From NCBI RefSeq assembly GCF_041379045.1, contig NZ_CP166871.1, positions 1,240,001 through 1,304,000 of the forward strand: DNA of 64,000 nucleotides. Direction: 5' to 3'. Each line of letters opens with the position of its first letter. Position 1 is the stretch's first letter. The translations under genes were made by a program, and so were the position numbers. The notes below the pieces were generated by a model. It made no database searches. It was not told the origin of the DNA and was given only the letters and a program-made list of their open reading frames with translations. The stretch is from Thalassotalea ponticola. GTDB lineage: Bacteria; Pseudomonadota; Gammaproteobacteria; Enterobacterales; Alteromonadaceae. Positions 1-8,946 of this stretch are shown one piece after another.

Positions 1-207
1 GCTGGTGAAGGGGCAACGTGTCGCAGCTGTGCCCATTGTCCTTGGATGGCAATGAACGGCTTAAAGGCCATTCACGATGCACTAATTGACCCTACCGGTC
101 GCGAAGTGTTTGTCGATATGGACTTGCGCGATGGCGCGTTAAAGTCACTTAATCGCATGTTGGACTTTTCTGCAAAGCTCAAGTTATCTCAAACGAATAA
201 CACCTAA
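1..207 (+). CDS. nadA: Quinolinate synthase NadA, C-terminal fragment
   Basis: The reading frame is open from the first base and ends at TAA 205-207, giving the last 68 residues; the start lies outside the window. NadA condenses iminoaspartate with dihydroxyacetone phosphate to make quinolinate for NAD synthesis in the cytoplasm, using a 4Fe-4S cluster. The fragment has the family's C-terminal cysteine motif [15 protein letters not shown], including a cluster-ligand Cys. The tail ends in a short polar stretch (KLSQTNNT). A hairpin lies 33 bases after the stop. Identification rests on the very distinctive CxxCAHCPWM motif. Confidence 0.93.
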   Translation, partial: AGEGATCRSCAHCPWMAMNGLKAIHDALIDPTGREVFVDMDLRDGALKSLNRMLDFSAKLKLSQTNNT

Positions 208-239
208 TGATGTCAACAACTCGATAGTTGATTAAAAAC

Positions 240-273
240 AGTACAAACGGTGAATAGTTTTGCCGTTTGTACT
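240..273 (+). terminator. Hairpin after nadA, possible terminator
   Basis: A perfect 11-bp inverted repeat (AGTACAAACGG at 240-250, CCGTTTGTACT at 263-273) with a 12-base loop lies just after nadA. There is no good T-run behind it, so intrinsic termination is only plausible. It could also be a processing or stability element between nadA and the tRNA. Confidence 0.45.
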
Positions 274-380
274 TGCACCATAACCAAATATTCCCTAACA
301 TACCGACAACTTATTCGATATCAGCGAATAGGTTGATAATACGTGAAGACAACACGGAATAAAATTACACGACAATTCTA

Positions 381-386
381 TATAAT
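381..386 (+). promoter_or_regulatory. Candidate -10 box for tRNA-Ser
   Basis: A perfect TATAAT lies 73 bases before the tRNA in an A+T-rich stretch. I see no good -35 hexamer at 16-18 bases, so this is a weak prediction based on the -10 alone and its position. Confidence 0.35.
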
Positions 387-458
387 GTGAGTTGTTTGAG
401 TTGCTGCTAAGTGGAAATACCACGCCCGGCGTGCTCAGCCAAATCACTAATCAAATTA

Positions 459-546
459 GGTGACGTGTCCGAGTGGCTGAAGGAGCACGCCTGGAAAGTG
501 TGTATACGGCAACGTATCGAGAGTTCGAATCTCTCCGTCACCGCCA
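459..546 (+). tRNA. tRNA-Ser (anticodon GGA)
   Basis: The sequence folds as a class II tRNA. The acceptor arms GGTGACG (459-465) and CGTCACC (536-542) pair fully and are followed by discriminator G543 and an encoded CCA (544-546). The anticodon stem CACGC/GTGTG (486-490/498-502) closes a 7-base loop with anticodon GGA at 493-495. A long variable arm (TACGGCAACGTA) and the T-loop GTTCGAATC follow. The length of 88 and long variable arm are typical of serine tRNAs. It would read UCC and UCU codons. Confidence 0.97.
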
Positions 547-899
547 TTTTTAATTTAACAGATCTCCGTCAGTTATAATTCATTGTTTTGTATATCGACC
601 AAGTCTGTTTGCAAACATTTGGTCACTCTCCTTATTAAATCTTTTGCTTACCACAATATCCTTTTACTTGCGCAGGTAACTGGTTGATTACTATCGATAG
701 CTAGCCGTTATCGAACTCTTCATTTTTATGCATACGTATGCATTCGCTTATTTTTTGCTCTGTTTATTTTCCTGTGTTAACAATGTATTAACATTATTCT
801 GAGGTTTAACTTCGGGTTGATGTTGCTCACTACAAAAAACAATAAAAGCTTGGAAGCGTCGTAAAAATGACTGAAGGGATAATTTTTTGGGGATAGAAT
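547..899. other. Intergenic region upstream of the first TBDR
   Basis: No gene is visible in these 353 bases. The stretch holds the 16-bp palindrome at 728-743 and is otherwise A+T-rich. It is the likely promoter and leader region for the TBDR at 900. I could not pick a convincing -35/-10 pair. Confidence 0.6.
728..743. promoter_or_regulatory. 16-bp perfect palindrome, probable operator
   Basis: ATGCATACGTATGCAT is its own reverse complement and lies 157 bases before the TBDR start. The size, even symmetry and central CG step fit a LacI-family operator, as expected for a regulated maltodextrin/alpha-glucan TBDR. It is different from the AAGCGCTT operators of the beta-glucan locus, so a different regulator is expected; none is encoded next to it. 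Confidence 0.6.
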
Positions 900-3773
900 A
901 TGTTTAAGCTAAACGCAGTTTCTCGTGTGCTGCTGGCCTGTGGTTCGTTGGCGTGTTCGGGGCAATTACTTGCCGAACAAGTAGAGCCGATAGACGATGA
1001 AAGCCAACAAGATGAGATAGAAATCATTGAAGTTACCGGCTTCAAAAGTTCTTTAATTCAATCGATTAATCAAAAACGTTGGGCCGATACGGTCTCTGAA
1101 CAAATAACCGCGGATGACTTAGGGGGACTGCCAGACGTGTCTATGGCCGATGCGTTAACGCGTTTACCTGGGATTGCAGCGGTTCGTACCGGTGGTCAAG
1201 CTGCAGAAATAAACATTCGTGGCCTCGGTGGCGGTTTTGTCTCATCCACGCTTAATGGTCGAGAGCAGGTCTCCACTTCAGGAAGCCGGTCTATCGAATA
1301 CGATCAATACCCCTCCGAGCTTATTTCATCGGCGGCGGTGTATAAATCGTCAAAAGCATCGCTTATTGAGGGCGGCGTCGCGGGTACCGTTGAACTTAAA
1401 ACCGCAAGTCCATTAGCCAATGAAGAGCAACATACCTTTAACGTAAATCTGCGCGGTATGTACAACGATCGCGCCAAGGAAGTTGCTGATGCCGAGGAGT
1501 ATGGGCATCGTTTCAGTTTCTCATACCAAGGCAAATTTCTCGATGAAACCCTAGGCGTATCGATGGGCTATGCCCGCTTGTACCAACCCGGTGTTGCAAC
1601 CCAGTTTATTGGTTTTGCATATAATGCAGATCAAGACATTGACTTTCTCGCCAACGATACAGACGGGCCAGTCGATTCCCCTGAAAATGAATACTTGAGT
1701 GAAGGCTTCGAGTTACAACATCTAGGTGGTGAGGAAACTCGTAATGGTTATGTAGGAGCCATAGAATGGGCACCTAATGACACCTTCATAGTGCGAGCTG
1801 ATGCATTTGTGTCGAAATTCGATAGCGAGTCATTTGCCCGAGGTTTTAGGGTGAAATTTGACGGTGAAACGGCGGCCATCGCCAATCCAGTAATCGTCGA
1901 TAACTCTATGATAGGCGGTACCATTAACCGTAAAAGCAAAGGTAATAATACCCGAGTTGAATTGGTTAATGATGACAATCAAGACTTCGATGAAGTTCAA
2001 AGTTATGGACTCAACCTAGACTGGCAAATTACCGACCGACTGAACGCTAACATGGACATCAGTTACTCGAGCGCCGAAAGCGAGTTTCGCAATGGTTTAC
2101 TCTGGTCTTTGGTTGCCGAAGACGCTACCGTTGATAACCCGGTGCTGGATCAGAATGTCTCCATTTCCTACATGTTAAATGGGCTGGATTTACCTGACGT
2201 CGGCTTTAACCAAGAAGACGCCTTCACTGATATTAATCGAGTCATGGTGAGTAAATACGGTATTTATCCATACGAAAATACAGACGAGTTAAAAGCCTAT
2301 CGTCTCGATTTTAACTACGCGTTAGACAACGACTTTATCTCTTCGATTGAATTTGGCGTTCGTTATTCGGATCGAGATTACAGCAGTGATCGTTCGGTAT
2401 ATGAGTACGGTGCTGACAATAACTTCTCAAGCAGTGAACCACCTCTGCGTTTAACCGAAGACATGGTTGAAGTGGTAAATTGGGAGGGTGAGTTTGGCTA
2501 TTTTCCAAGTTATTTAGCGATTGACTTAGACAAAGCTTTAACGGCTTGGTTTGGTAACGATATTCCTCAACCTGTGCAGACGTGGGGGGCGGATGAGAAT
2601 GGGGTAATCAATAATTCTACCTCGTGGTCTGTGCTACAAAGTGGTGAAGTCTATGAAAAAGTATTCTCGGCTTATGTGATGGCTAACCTTGATTTTGAGC
2701 TATTCGACACCCCGATCACCGGTAACATTGGCATTCGCATGGTAGACACAGATCAAAGTGCGACCGCATTAGACAATGTTGGTGGTGTGATAGCCGCGGG
2801 CGCCCAAAATGTTATGGATGAAGTCGGGCTGGTTAACTCTAACTATGCACCCAGAGTGATTGGAATCGAGTATACCGACTACTTGCCGTCCATTAACTTA
2901 AACGCGAAACTGACCGACGATTCGCAATTGCGTTTTGCCGCGGCAAAAGTGATGTCTCGTCCGCCGATCAATCGTCTCGCAGCCGATCGCAGCGCCACCG
3001 TCGCTGATGATGGTAAAGTATCGGGGTCAAGTAATAACAGTCCGTTCCTAAAACCGTTTTATGCGACTCAGTATGATCTGTCCTACGAATACTATTTTAG
3101 TGAAACTGATGGCGCCGTTGCCGTCGCTGTGTTCTACAAAGATATTGAATCCTTTATTCAAAACCTGACGGTCAGTAACTTTGACTTTAAAGAGGCCGGT
3201 TTTTACGTTCCAGACACTATTGAAAATGAAACCACCGGTGTTGTTAGCGAAGTCGATCCGATAGGAATATACAGTACCGCCATCAATAACGAAGAGGGTG
3301 GTAACATCAAGGGGCTTGAGATTTCCTATACCCAAGTATTCTCATTTTTACCCGAATTGTGGTCCGGTTTAGGGGTTAGTATGAGCTACTCACATACCAA
3401 GAGTGATGTTGAACTTGTCACCGATCTTGCCGGTGGTTCTGTAGAGCAGTCATTACCTGGCCTATCAGAGAATTTGTTAACCTCAACCCTATTTTGGGAA
3501 TACAAAGATTTCGAAACCCGCGTCAGCGTTCGCTATCGCGATAAGTTCGTCTCTGAGCAATGGGGAGTAAACCAGCAAATCGCTAATTTCGACGAGGAAG
3601 TGGTGATTGATTACCAAGCGTCCTACGACATTACCGATAACTTTGGTGCCATCTTTCAGGTTAATAACCTAACCGACGAGCCAACGCAAAGTTACTTTGG
3701 TAGTAAACAGTTTTCCGGTACGACCCAGTTTTTTGGTCGCCAATTTTACTTAGGTGTTACTTACTCGTTTTAG
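900..3773 (+). CDS. TonB-dependent receptor, alpha-glucan uptake (inferred)
   Basis: This 957-residue outer-membrane receptor has a signal peptide (cleavage probably after QLLA, about residue 25) and then an acidic linker with a TonB-box-like stretch (IEIIEVTGF, residues 41-49). The plug domain follows (about 55-170: LPDVSMADALTRLPGI, INIRGLGGG). A long beta-barrel ends in the aromatic YLGVTYSF, the usual C-terminal signature. Such receptors import oligosaccharides using energy from TonB-ExbBD. Only 52 bases separate it from the pullulanase gene, so the two are probably co-transcribed. That pairing, with the palindromic operator upstream, suggests branched alpha-glucans (starch, glycogen or pullulan oligomers) as ligand. 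The substrate is inferred from context only. Confidence 0.92.
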   Translation: MFKLNAVSRVLLACGSLACSGQLLAEQVEPIDDESQQDEIEIIEVTGFKSSLIQSINQKRWADTVSEQITADDLGGLPDVSMADALTRLPGIAAVRTGGQAAEINIRGLGGGFVSSTLNGREQVSTSGSRSIEYDQYPSELISSAAVYKSSKASLIEGGVAGTVELKTASPLANEEQHTFNVNLRGMYNDRAKEVADAEEYGHRFSFSYQGKFLDETLGVSMGYARLYQPGVATQFIGFAYNADQDIDFLANDTDGPVDSPENEYLSEGFELQHLGGEETRNGYVGAIEWAPNDTFIVRADAFVSKFDSESFARGFRVKFDGETAAIANPVIVDNSMIGGTINRKSKGNNTRVELVNDDNQDFDEVQSYGLNLDWQITDRLNANMDISYSSAESEFRNGLLWSLVAEDATVDNPVLDQNVSISYMLNGLDLPDVGFNQEDAFTDINRVMVSKYGIYPYENTDELKAYRLDFNYALDNDFISSIEFGVRYSDRDYSSDRSVYEYGADNNFSSSEPPLRLTEDMVEVVNWEGEFGYFPSYLAIDLDKALTAWFGNDIPQPVQTWGADENGVINNSTSWSVLQSGEVYEKVFSAYVMANLDFELFDTPITGNIGIRMVDTDQSATALDNVGGVIAAGAQNVMDEVGLVNSNYAPRVIGIEYTDYLPSINLNAKLTDDSQLRFAAAKVMSRPPINRLAADRSATVADDGKVSGSSNNSPFLKPFYATQYDLSYEYYFSETDGAVAVAVFYKDIESFIQNLTVSNFDFKEAGFYVPDTIENETTGVVSEVDPIGIYSTAINNEEGGNIKGLEISYTQVFSFLPELWSGLGVSMSYSHTKSDVELVTDLAGGSVEQSLPGLSENLLTSTLFWEYKDFETRVSVRYRDKFVSEQWGVNQQIANFDEEVVIDYQASYDITDNFGAIFQVNNLTDEPTQSYFGSKQFSGTTQFFGRQFYLGVTYSF

Positions 3774-3825
3774 TCCGAGACTAATCCGCTAAACCTAAGT
3801 AACGATTGAATAAGGAATAATAATA

Positions 3826-6800
3826 ATGAAAACGACAAATAATCTAGCCAATTTGCTGATTGTCGCCTTAATATCGCTATTTCTAACCGCATGTGGCGGT
3901 GAGAGCGATATCAAGTCTGGAGAAGTTCTTCTCACCTGTGATGTGCCTTTGGTTCCTGACGAGACAGGAACATCGTGCGTTGAACCTGAGCCAATTCAAT
4001 GTCCACCGCCAACGGTGCCCGATGCGCTCAATGAAAGTTGTGTGGTTGGTGTTGACCCTAATGCACCAGCGCCTGTGTATTTTCCAGCTGAAAATGAAGC
4101 CGTATTGTATTTTAACCTGGGTACGGACAATCCAGATGATTATATAGGGTACCGTCTGCATACGTGGAACTCTGATCAATGCGATGCCTACGCTCCGCCG
4201 CACGATGAGTCGGACTGGGCAAATGGCCATGAGTATGCTGGGATTGACCCCACCTATGGCGCTTACTACATTGTTAATCTAAAAGAAAGTTACTCCGACT
4301 GCGGTAACTTTATTGTCCACATTGGTACTGACGATGCCGGAAAAGCATTGGGAAGCGGTGATTTCCAAATGCCACTGCGTCAGGACGATCCAACCTATGC
4401 GCGGATGAACTTCACCTTTAATGGCGAGCCATCTGTATTTGAGTACCCAGTCGTATCGTTGGGCAAACAACCGGTAAAAGCGGCGGATTTCGCAGCTCAC
4501 TGGATTGATGCCAATACGTTGGTTTGGAATTCTGATGCTGATGTTGCCAGTGTCAAGCTACACTATTCTGCTAGCGCGGGCATTGAGGCTGACGAAAACG
4601 ACGTATTTAATGGTTCTACGTTGGAATTAAGCGCTGTTGATCTAACTGATGAGCAAAAATCGTTTGCCCCCAAAGTCGCCGACTGGCCAGCTTATCAAGG
4701 CGATTGGACTGCAGAAGAGGCCAAAGCTGTGTTGAAAGGTCAGTTAGTACTGGTTGGCTACAACAGCGATGGTGAGACGGTTGCGGCGAGCAACGTTCAA
4801 GCCGATAAGGTATTGGATTTCCTTTATACGATGGGAGACATGGATGCCGATGAAGCACAGCTAGGCGTCAACTATGACAACGGCATGATTGATGTTGCGC
4901 TTTGGGCACCGACTGCGCAAAGCGTCGTGTTAAAAGTCTATGACAGCAGTAAAATCGAGATTGGCAGCTACCCTATGGTAGAAGACACCATGACGGGGAT
5001 CTGGCACCACACGGCGGATTTATCTATTGATCGGGCTTTTTATCGGTATGAAGTAAGGGTTTATCATCCGCAAAACAAGATGATAGAAACATTATTGGTA
5101 ACCGACCCTTATTCAGTTAGCTTGTCGACCAATGGTGAGTATTCGCAATTTGTTAACTTAGAGGACTCTGAACTGTATCCTGACGGGTGGATGGAACACA
5201 CAGTGCCTACCATCGCAGATGTTGAAGATGCAGTTATTTACGAAGCTCACATCCGTGACTTCAGCGCTTTAGATCAGAGCGTTAGCGAACAAAACCGCGG
5301 TAAATACTTAGCGTTCTCTGAAATGGATAGCGCGCCAGTAAAGCACCTAAAAAAGCTGGCGGATAGCGGTTTAACTCACTTTCATATATTGCCCGCTAAC
5401 GACATAGCATCGATAAACGAAGATCCACAGCGTATCATCGATTTAACCAATACGGTTGCTGATCTTTGTGCATTAAAGGCTGATGCGCCTGTATGCGGGG
5501 TTGAAGATGCCAATGCAACGCTTCAGTCTGTGTTAGAAAACTACAGCCCTTACAGTAATGACGCCACCGATTTAATGGATGTGTTGCGTGAATTTGATAG
5601 TTTTAATTGGGGCTATGATCCTAAACACTTTAACGTCCCAGATGGTATTTATGCTTCGGATGCTGACGGTGTAGCCCGTATTAAAGAAATGCGCGCTATG
5701 ATTCAGTCGTTGCATAGCATCGGATTGCGTGTCGTGCTAGATGTTGTCTATAACCATACCAATTCAGCGGGTCTATGGGATAATTCAGTTTTTGATAAAA
5801 TTGTTCCCGGTTATTACCACAGTCGCGATGTTATTTCTGGGGCCGTAATTCAGTCTACCTGTTGTAATGATACTGCACTTGAGCATCGAATGATGGACAA
5901 GTTCATGGTGGATTCATTACTGCTTTGGACTGAGCAATACAAGTACGATGGTTTCCGATTTGACATCATGAGCCACGGTTCTAAGCAACAAATGCTCGCC
6001 GCCCGCGATGCGGTTCGTGCAATTGATGAAGATAATTACTTCTACGGTGAAGGCTGGACCCGCGATGATCGCGGCTTTGAACAGGCCAATCAGTTCAATA
6101 TGGCGGGAACCGAAATATCAACATTTAATGACCGTATTCGCGAAGGGATCCGCACGGGAGAAATATTCTCCAATAAAGATTATGAAGATGGTCCGTTTAT
6201 CAAACAGGATATTGTTAAGCTTGGTATGGCCGGTTCGTTAGCCGACTATGTACTGAAAAGCTATAACGGCGTTGATGCAACGGGGAGTGCATACAACCCA
6301 GGTATGTACGCCAAAGATCCAGCAGACGTGATCAATTATGTTTCCAAGCATGATAATGAATCGCTGTGGGATCAGTTGCAGTTTGTTCTGCCATTTTCGA
6401 TGAGCATGGACGAGCGCGTGCGAGCACAAAACGTCTCTCAATCGATCATTTTGTTGTCGCAAGGAATTCCGTTCTTGCAAATGGGCGGCGATTTCTTACG
6501 CTCTAAATCATTAGACCGCAACACCTATGATGCAGGCGATTGGTATAATAAGGTCGATTTTGAGTTTTCGAGTAATAACTACAACGTGGGCTTACCACTC
6601 GATAAAGGGGGGCGCGATGACGATACTTTAGTTGCCTTAGCCTCTAATCCTATGGCTCAAGTTGGTATCAATGAAATCAGCTTTGCGAGCAATGTGTTTA
6701 ATGAATTTTTGCAAATTCGCCAGTCGAGTAAGCTGTTTCGTTTGACCACGGCTGATGACATTATCAATCGCGTGGGTTTCCACAACATTGGTAAGCGTCA

Positions 6801-8115
6801 AATTCAGGGGTTAATCGTGATGAGTATTGACGATGGTATTGGCCTTACTGATCTCGATCCCATGCATGATGCGATCGTTGTTGTCGTTAACACCAGCAAT
6901 ATGGAACATTCGCACACAGTTGCCAGCGCATCTGGCTTTACCTTGCATGGCACACAGCAGACTTCTATTGATGGCGATGTCGCCGGCGCTAGTTTTAGTC
7001 AAGGCGATGGCGATGGCACTTTCACTGTACCTGCGTTAACGACCGCGGTATTTGTTAAGCCGCAGGGCGAAGCACAAGGTGAAGGCTTGTCGGCGTTTGC
7101 AACGGCAGGGGCACCTGATGTCGTACCTTACGGCGATACCACTGTACTAGTGCGCGGAGATATGAACGGTTGGGGTGAAATAGATGCCATGACGTATCAA
7201 GGCGGCGGCATTTACTCAGTCGATATCGACTTAGCTGCTGGTGAGTATTACTTCAAAGTCGCTTCAGCTGACTGGTCTACGGTTAACCTCGGCGCGCCAA
7301 ATGGCGATGCGGTTAGCTTGAACAATCCGGTTGAGCTGGTGCCTGGTAGCAATGACAACCTGAGAATCGTTATCAGCGAAGAGACTCGCTACACCTTCTC
7401 CATTGATGCGAGCAATACCTCGACACCCGTGCTGACGGTAAGCTACGAAGAGCCATTTTATGGTACCACTGTGTTTTTGCGCGGTGATATGAATGGTTGG
7501 GGGGAAACTAACCCATTCACTTATATTGGTGATGGCAAATATTCACTCACCACTAACATTGAAGCCGGCGATAAGTACTTTAAAGTCGCATCAGCCGATT
7601 GGGCGACGGTTAATATGGGCGCACCGTTTGACGATACGTTAGTGCTAGAGCGAGAAGAGCAGCTTCTAGTTCCCGGTTCAAACGATAACTTGCATATGGA
7701 GTTTGCTGGCGGTGAATATACCTTTATCTTCGATGCTTCAAATCCACAGCAACCAACGTTGTCGGTATATAGTGCGAAAATGTTTGGGGAAACCACCGTT
7801 TATGTGAAAGGTGAGATGAACGGCTGGTCTGAGAACGACGCGATGACCTATGTTGGCAATAGTACCTATACGTTAACGTTGATGTTGGAGGCGAAGAGCT
7901 ATCAGTTTAAAGTTGCCTCTCAAGATTGGGCAACGGTTAACTTAGGTGCTACCTCTGCTGATGATGCCGATGTTTATCTCGATACAGCAGAAGCTTTGGT
8001 GCAGGACTCGCAGACCAACTTTAGCATTGATATCAGCGAAGCGGGCGAGTATCTATTCACTGTTGTCGGGCCCGATCCGTTAAACTCAACGCTGACGGTG
8101 ACTAAAGTTATGTAA
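3826..8115 (+). CDS. Pullulanase-type GH13 alpha-1,6-glucosidase, lipoprotein, with triplicated C-terminal modules
   Basis: A 1429-residue enzyme that should cleave alpha-1,6 branch links in pullulan, starch or glycogen at the cell surface. The N-terminus has a lipoprotein signal ending LTAC (Cys about residue 24). A CBM41/PUD-like starch-binding region (about 85-200) is followed by an N-terminal beta-sandwich (VNYDNGMIDVALWAPTAQ, about 345-450). The GH13 barrel has conserved region I VVLDVVYNHT (636-645), region II DGFRFD with nucleophile D713, region III YGEGWT with acid/base E742, and region IV SKHDN with H842-D843. The tail holds three tandem copies of a roughly 109-residue module (GDMNGWGE at about 1112 and 1221, GEMNGWSE at about 1330; each with FKVAS-DW-TVN). 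These look like starch-binding immunoglobulin-like modules. The protein is long for a pullulanase because of them. Confidence 0.93.
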   Translation: MKTTNNLANLLIVALISLFLTACGGESDIKSGEVLLTCDVPLVPDETGTSCVEPEPIQCPPPTVPDALNESCVVGVDPNAPAPVYFPAENEAVLYFNLGTDNPDDYIGYRLHTWNSDQCDAYAPPHDESDWANGHEYAGIDPTYGAYYIVNLKESYSDCGNFIVHIGTDDAGKALGSGDFQMPLRQDDPTYARMNFTFNGEPSVFEYPVVSLGKQPVKAADFAAHWIDANTLVWNSDADVASVKLHYSASAGIEADENDVFNGSTLELSAVDLTDEQKSFAPKVADWPAYQGDWTAEEAKAVLKGQLVLVGYNSDGETVAASNVQADKVLDFLYTMGDMDADEAQLGVNYDNGMIDVALWAPTAQSVVLKVYDSSKIEIGSYPMVEDTMTGIWHHTADLSIDRAFYRYEVRVYHPQNKMIETLLVTDPYSVSLSTNGEYSQFVNLEDSELYPDGWMEHTVPTIADVEDAVIYEAHIRDFSALDQSVSEQNRGKYLAFSEMDSAPVKHLKKLADSGLTHFHILPANDIASINEDPQRIIDLTNTVADLCALKADAPVCGVEDANATLQSVLENYSPYSNDATDLMDVLREFDSFNWGYDPKHFNVPDGIYASDADGVARIKEMRAMIQSLHSIGLRVVLDVVYNHTNSAGLWDNSVFDKIVPGYYHSRDVISGAVIQSTCCNDTALEHRMMDKFMVDSLLLWTEQYKYDGFRFDIMSHGSKQQMLAARDAVRAIDEDNYFYGEGWTRDDRGFEQANQFNMAGTEISTFNDRIREGIRTGEIFSNKDYEDGPFIKQDIVKLGMAGSLADYVLKSYNGVDATGSAYNPGMYAKDPADVINYVSKHDNESLWDQLQFVLPFSMSMDERVRAQNVSQSIILLSQGIPFLQMGGDFLRSKSLDRNTYDAGDWYNKVDFEFSSNNYNVGLPLDKGGRDDDTLVALASNPMAQVGINEISFASNVFNEFLQIRQSSKLFRLTTADDIINRVGFHNIGKRQIQGLIVMSIDDGIGLTDLDPMHDAIVVVVNTSNMEHSHTVASASGFTLHGTQQTSIDGDVAGASFSQGDGDGTFTVPALTTAVFVKPQGEAQGEGLSAFATAGAPDVVPYGDTTVLVRGDMNGWGEIDAMTYQGGGIYSVDIDLAAGEYYFKVASADWSTVNLGAPNGDAVSLNNPVELVPGSNDNLRIVISEETRYTFSIDASNTSTPVLTVSYEEPFYGTTVFLRGDMNGWGETNPFTYIGDGKYSLTTNIEAGDKYFKVASADWATVNMGAPFDDTLVLEREEQLLVPGSNDNLHMEFAGGEYTFIFDASNPQQPTLSVYSAKMFGETTVYVKGEMNGWSENDAMTYVGNSTYTLTLMLEAKSYQFKVASQDWATVNLGATSADDADVYLDTAEALVQDSQTNFSIDISEAGEYLFTVVGPDPLNSTLTVTKVM

Positions 8116-8171
8116 GTCGTTAGCAGCAAATCGACTTAATTACGCCCGATCATCGCAGGGCTAAAAATTTA

Positions 8172-8207
8172 AAAGGGCATTGAATCGTCAATGCCCTTTG
8201 TCTTTTC
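8172..8207. terminator. Bidirectional intrinsic terminator
   Basis: The 12-bp stem AAAGGGCATTGA/TCAATGCCCTTT (8172-8183/8188-8199) has a 4-base loop and is flanked by A-rich and T-rich sequence. It sits between the convergent pullulanase gene (+) and the Gcw_chp gene (-) and could serve both. Confidence 0.8.
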
Positions 8208-8237
8208 GTTAATGATTGTTTAGGTGCACCGCTAGGC

Positions 8238-8942
8238 TTACAAGTCGAAGGTGCGTGATACGCTAACGACCACTCGCTCGTCTGCCGTATCCCAATCTAA
8301 GTTGGTGTTTTCGGCAGCAAGTTCAAGGTTAAAGCCTGCGTAGCTAGTTTGATACGCAAGGCGGTAGTGGTGATATGAACTGTCGTTGCCATTCCAGCTC
8401 CACTGGTCACCGTCTAACGAGTTTGACACGTCAAAACTTGCGCGCAGGGCGTGGTTTGGTGCGATTTCTACCGTATGGGCAACCATGCTAACGATATGGC
8501 CAGCACCGGTACCAAAGTAGTCCCAGCTGTACCAAAAGTTTAATTCGGTGTTACCAAAGGCATTGGCAAAGCCAAAGTTAGCATACACTTCAGGATAGTT
8601 ACCCTCGCTCGATTCGCTCGCACCGTGATAGGTGTAATAAGCAATACCGTAGTCAAAGCTAATGTTATCGCTTAGTTGCAGGTACTGTCCAAGGTAGAAG
8701 TCCCACTCGGTATTGGTGGCACCACCAAAATCGACATTTGATGCCCAAGTACCCGCGTAGATGCCATTGTCCAAAGCCTTGTCTAGGCTCGCTTGAATCG
8801 CTGGCGAGTTTTGCGTTTGGCTGACACCGTTAAAGGTATAGTCAGATGTCGCGGTTACGGTTGTGCTCCAATCGGCTTGCGCAGACTGAGATGCGATCAT
8901 TAATGGTAAAGATACAATAAATGTTTTAGTTAAAGACTTCAT
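8238..8942 (-). CDS. Gcw_chp/TorF-family putative outer-membrane beta-barrel protein
   Basis: This 234-residue protein has a clear signal peptide (cleavage after SAQA, about residue 23) and then alternating aromatic/polar strands typical of a small barrel. The opening WSTTVTATSDYTFNGVSQT is the hallmark of the Gcw_chp family (TIGR02001), whose members are annotated as uncharacterised porin-like proteins. It ends in VVSVSRTFDL with a penultimate aromatic strand. It starts 4 bases after the BCCT transporter gene and shares its operon. A role as an outer-membrane channel for choline or betaine-type solutes is suggested by that position and is not established for the family. Confidence 0.82.
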   Translation of the reverse strand: MKSLTKTFIVSLPLMIASQSAQADWSTTVTATSDYTFNGVSQTQNSPAIQASLDKALDNGIYAGTWASNVDFGGATNTEWDFYLGQYLQLSDNISFDYGIAYYTYHGASESSEGNYPEVYANFGFANAFGNTELNFWYSWDYFGTGAGHIVSMVAHTVEIAPNHALRASFDVSNSLDGDQWSWNGNDSSYHHYRLAYQTSYAGFNLELAAENTNLDWDTADERVVVSVSRTFDL

Positions 8943-8946
8943 AACG

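Noticed and set aside
459..546. Integration of a mobile element at tRNA-Ser
   Set aside because: No integrase, transposase or repeat of the tRNA 3' end was seen in the flanking sequence.
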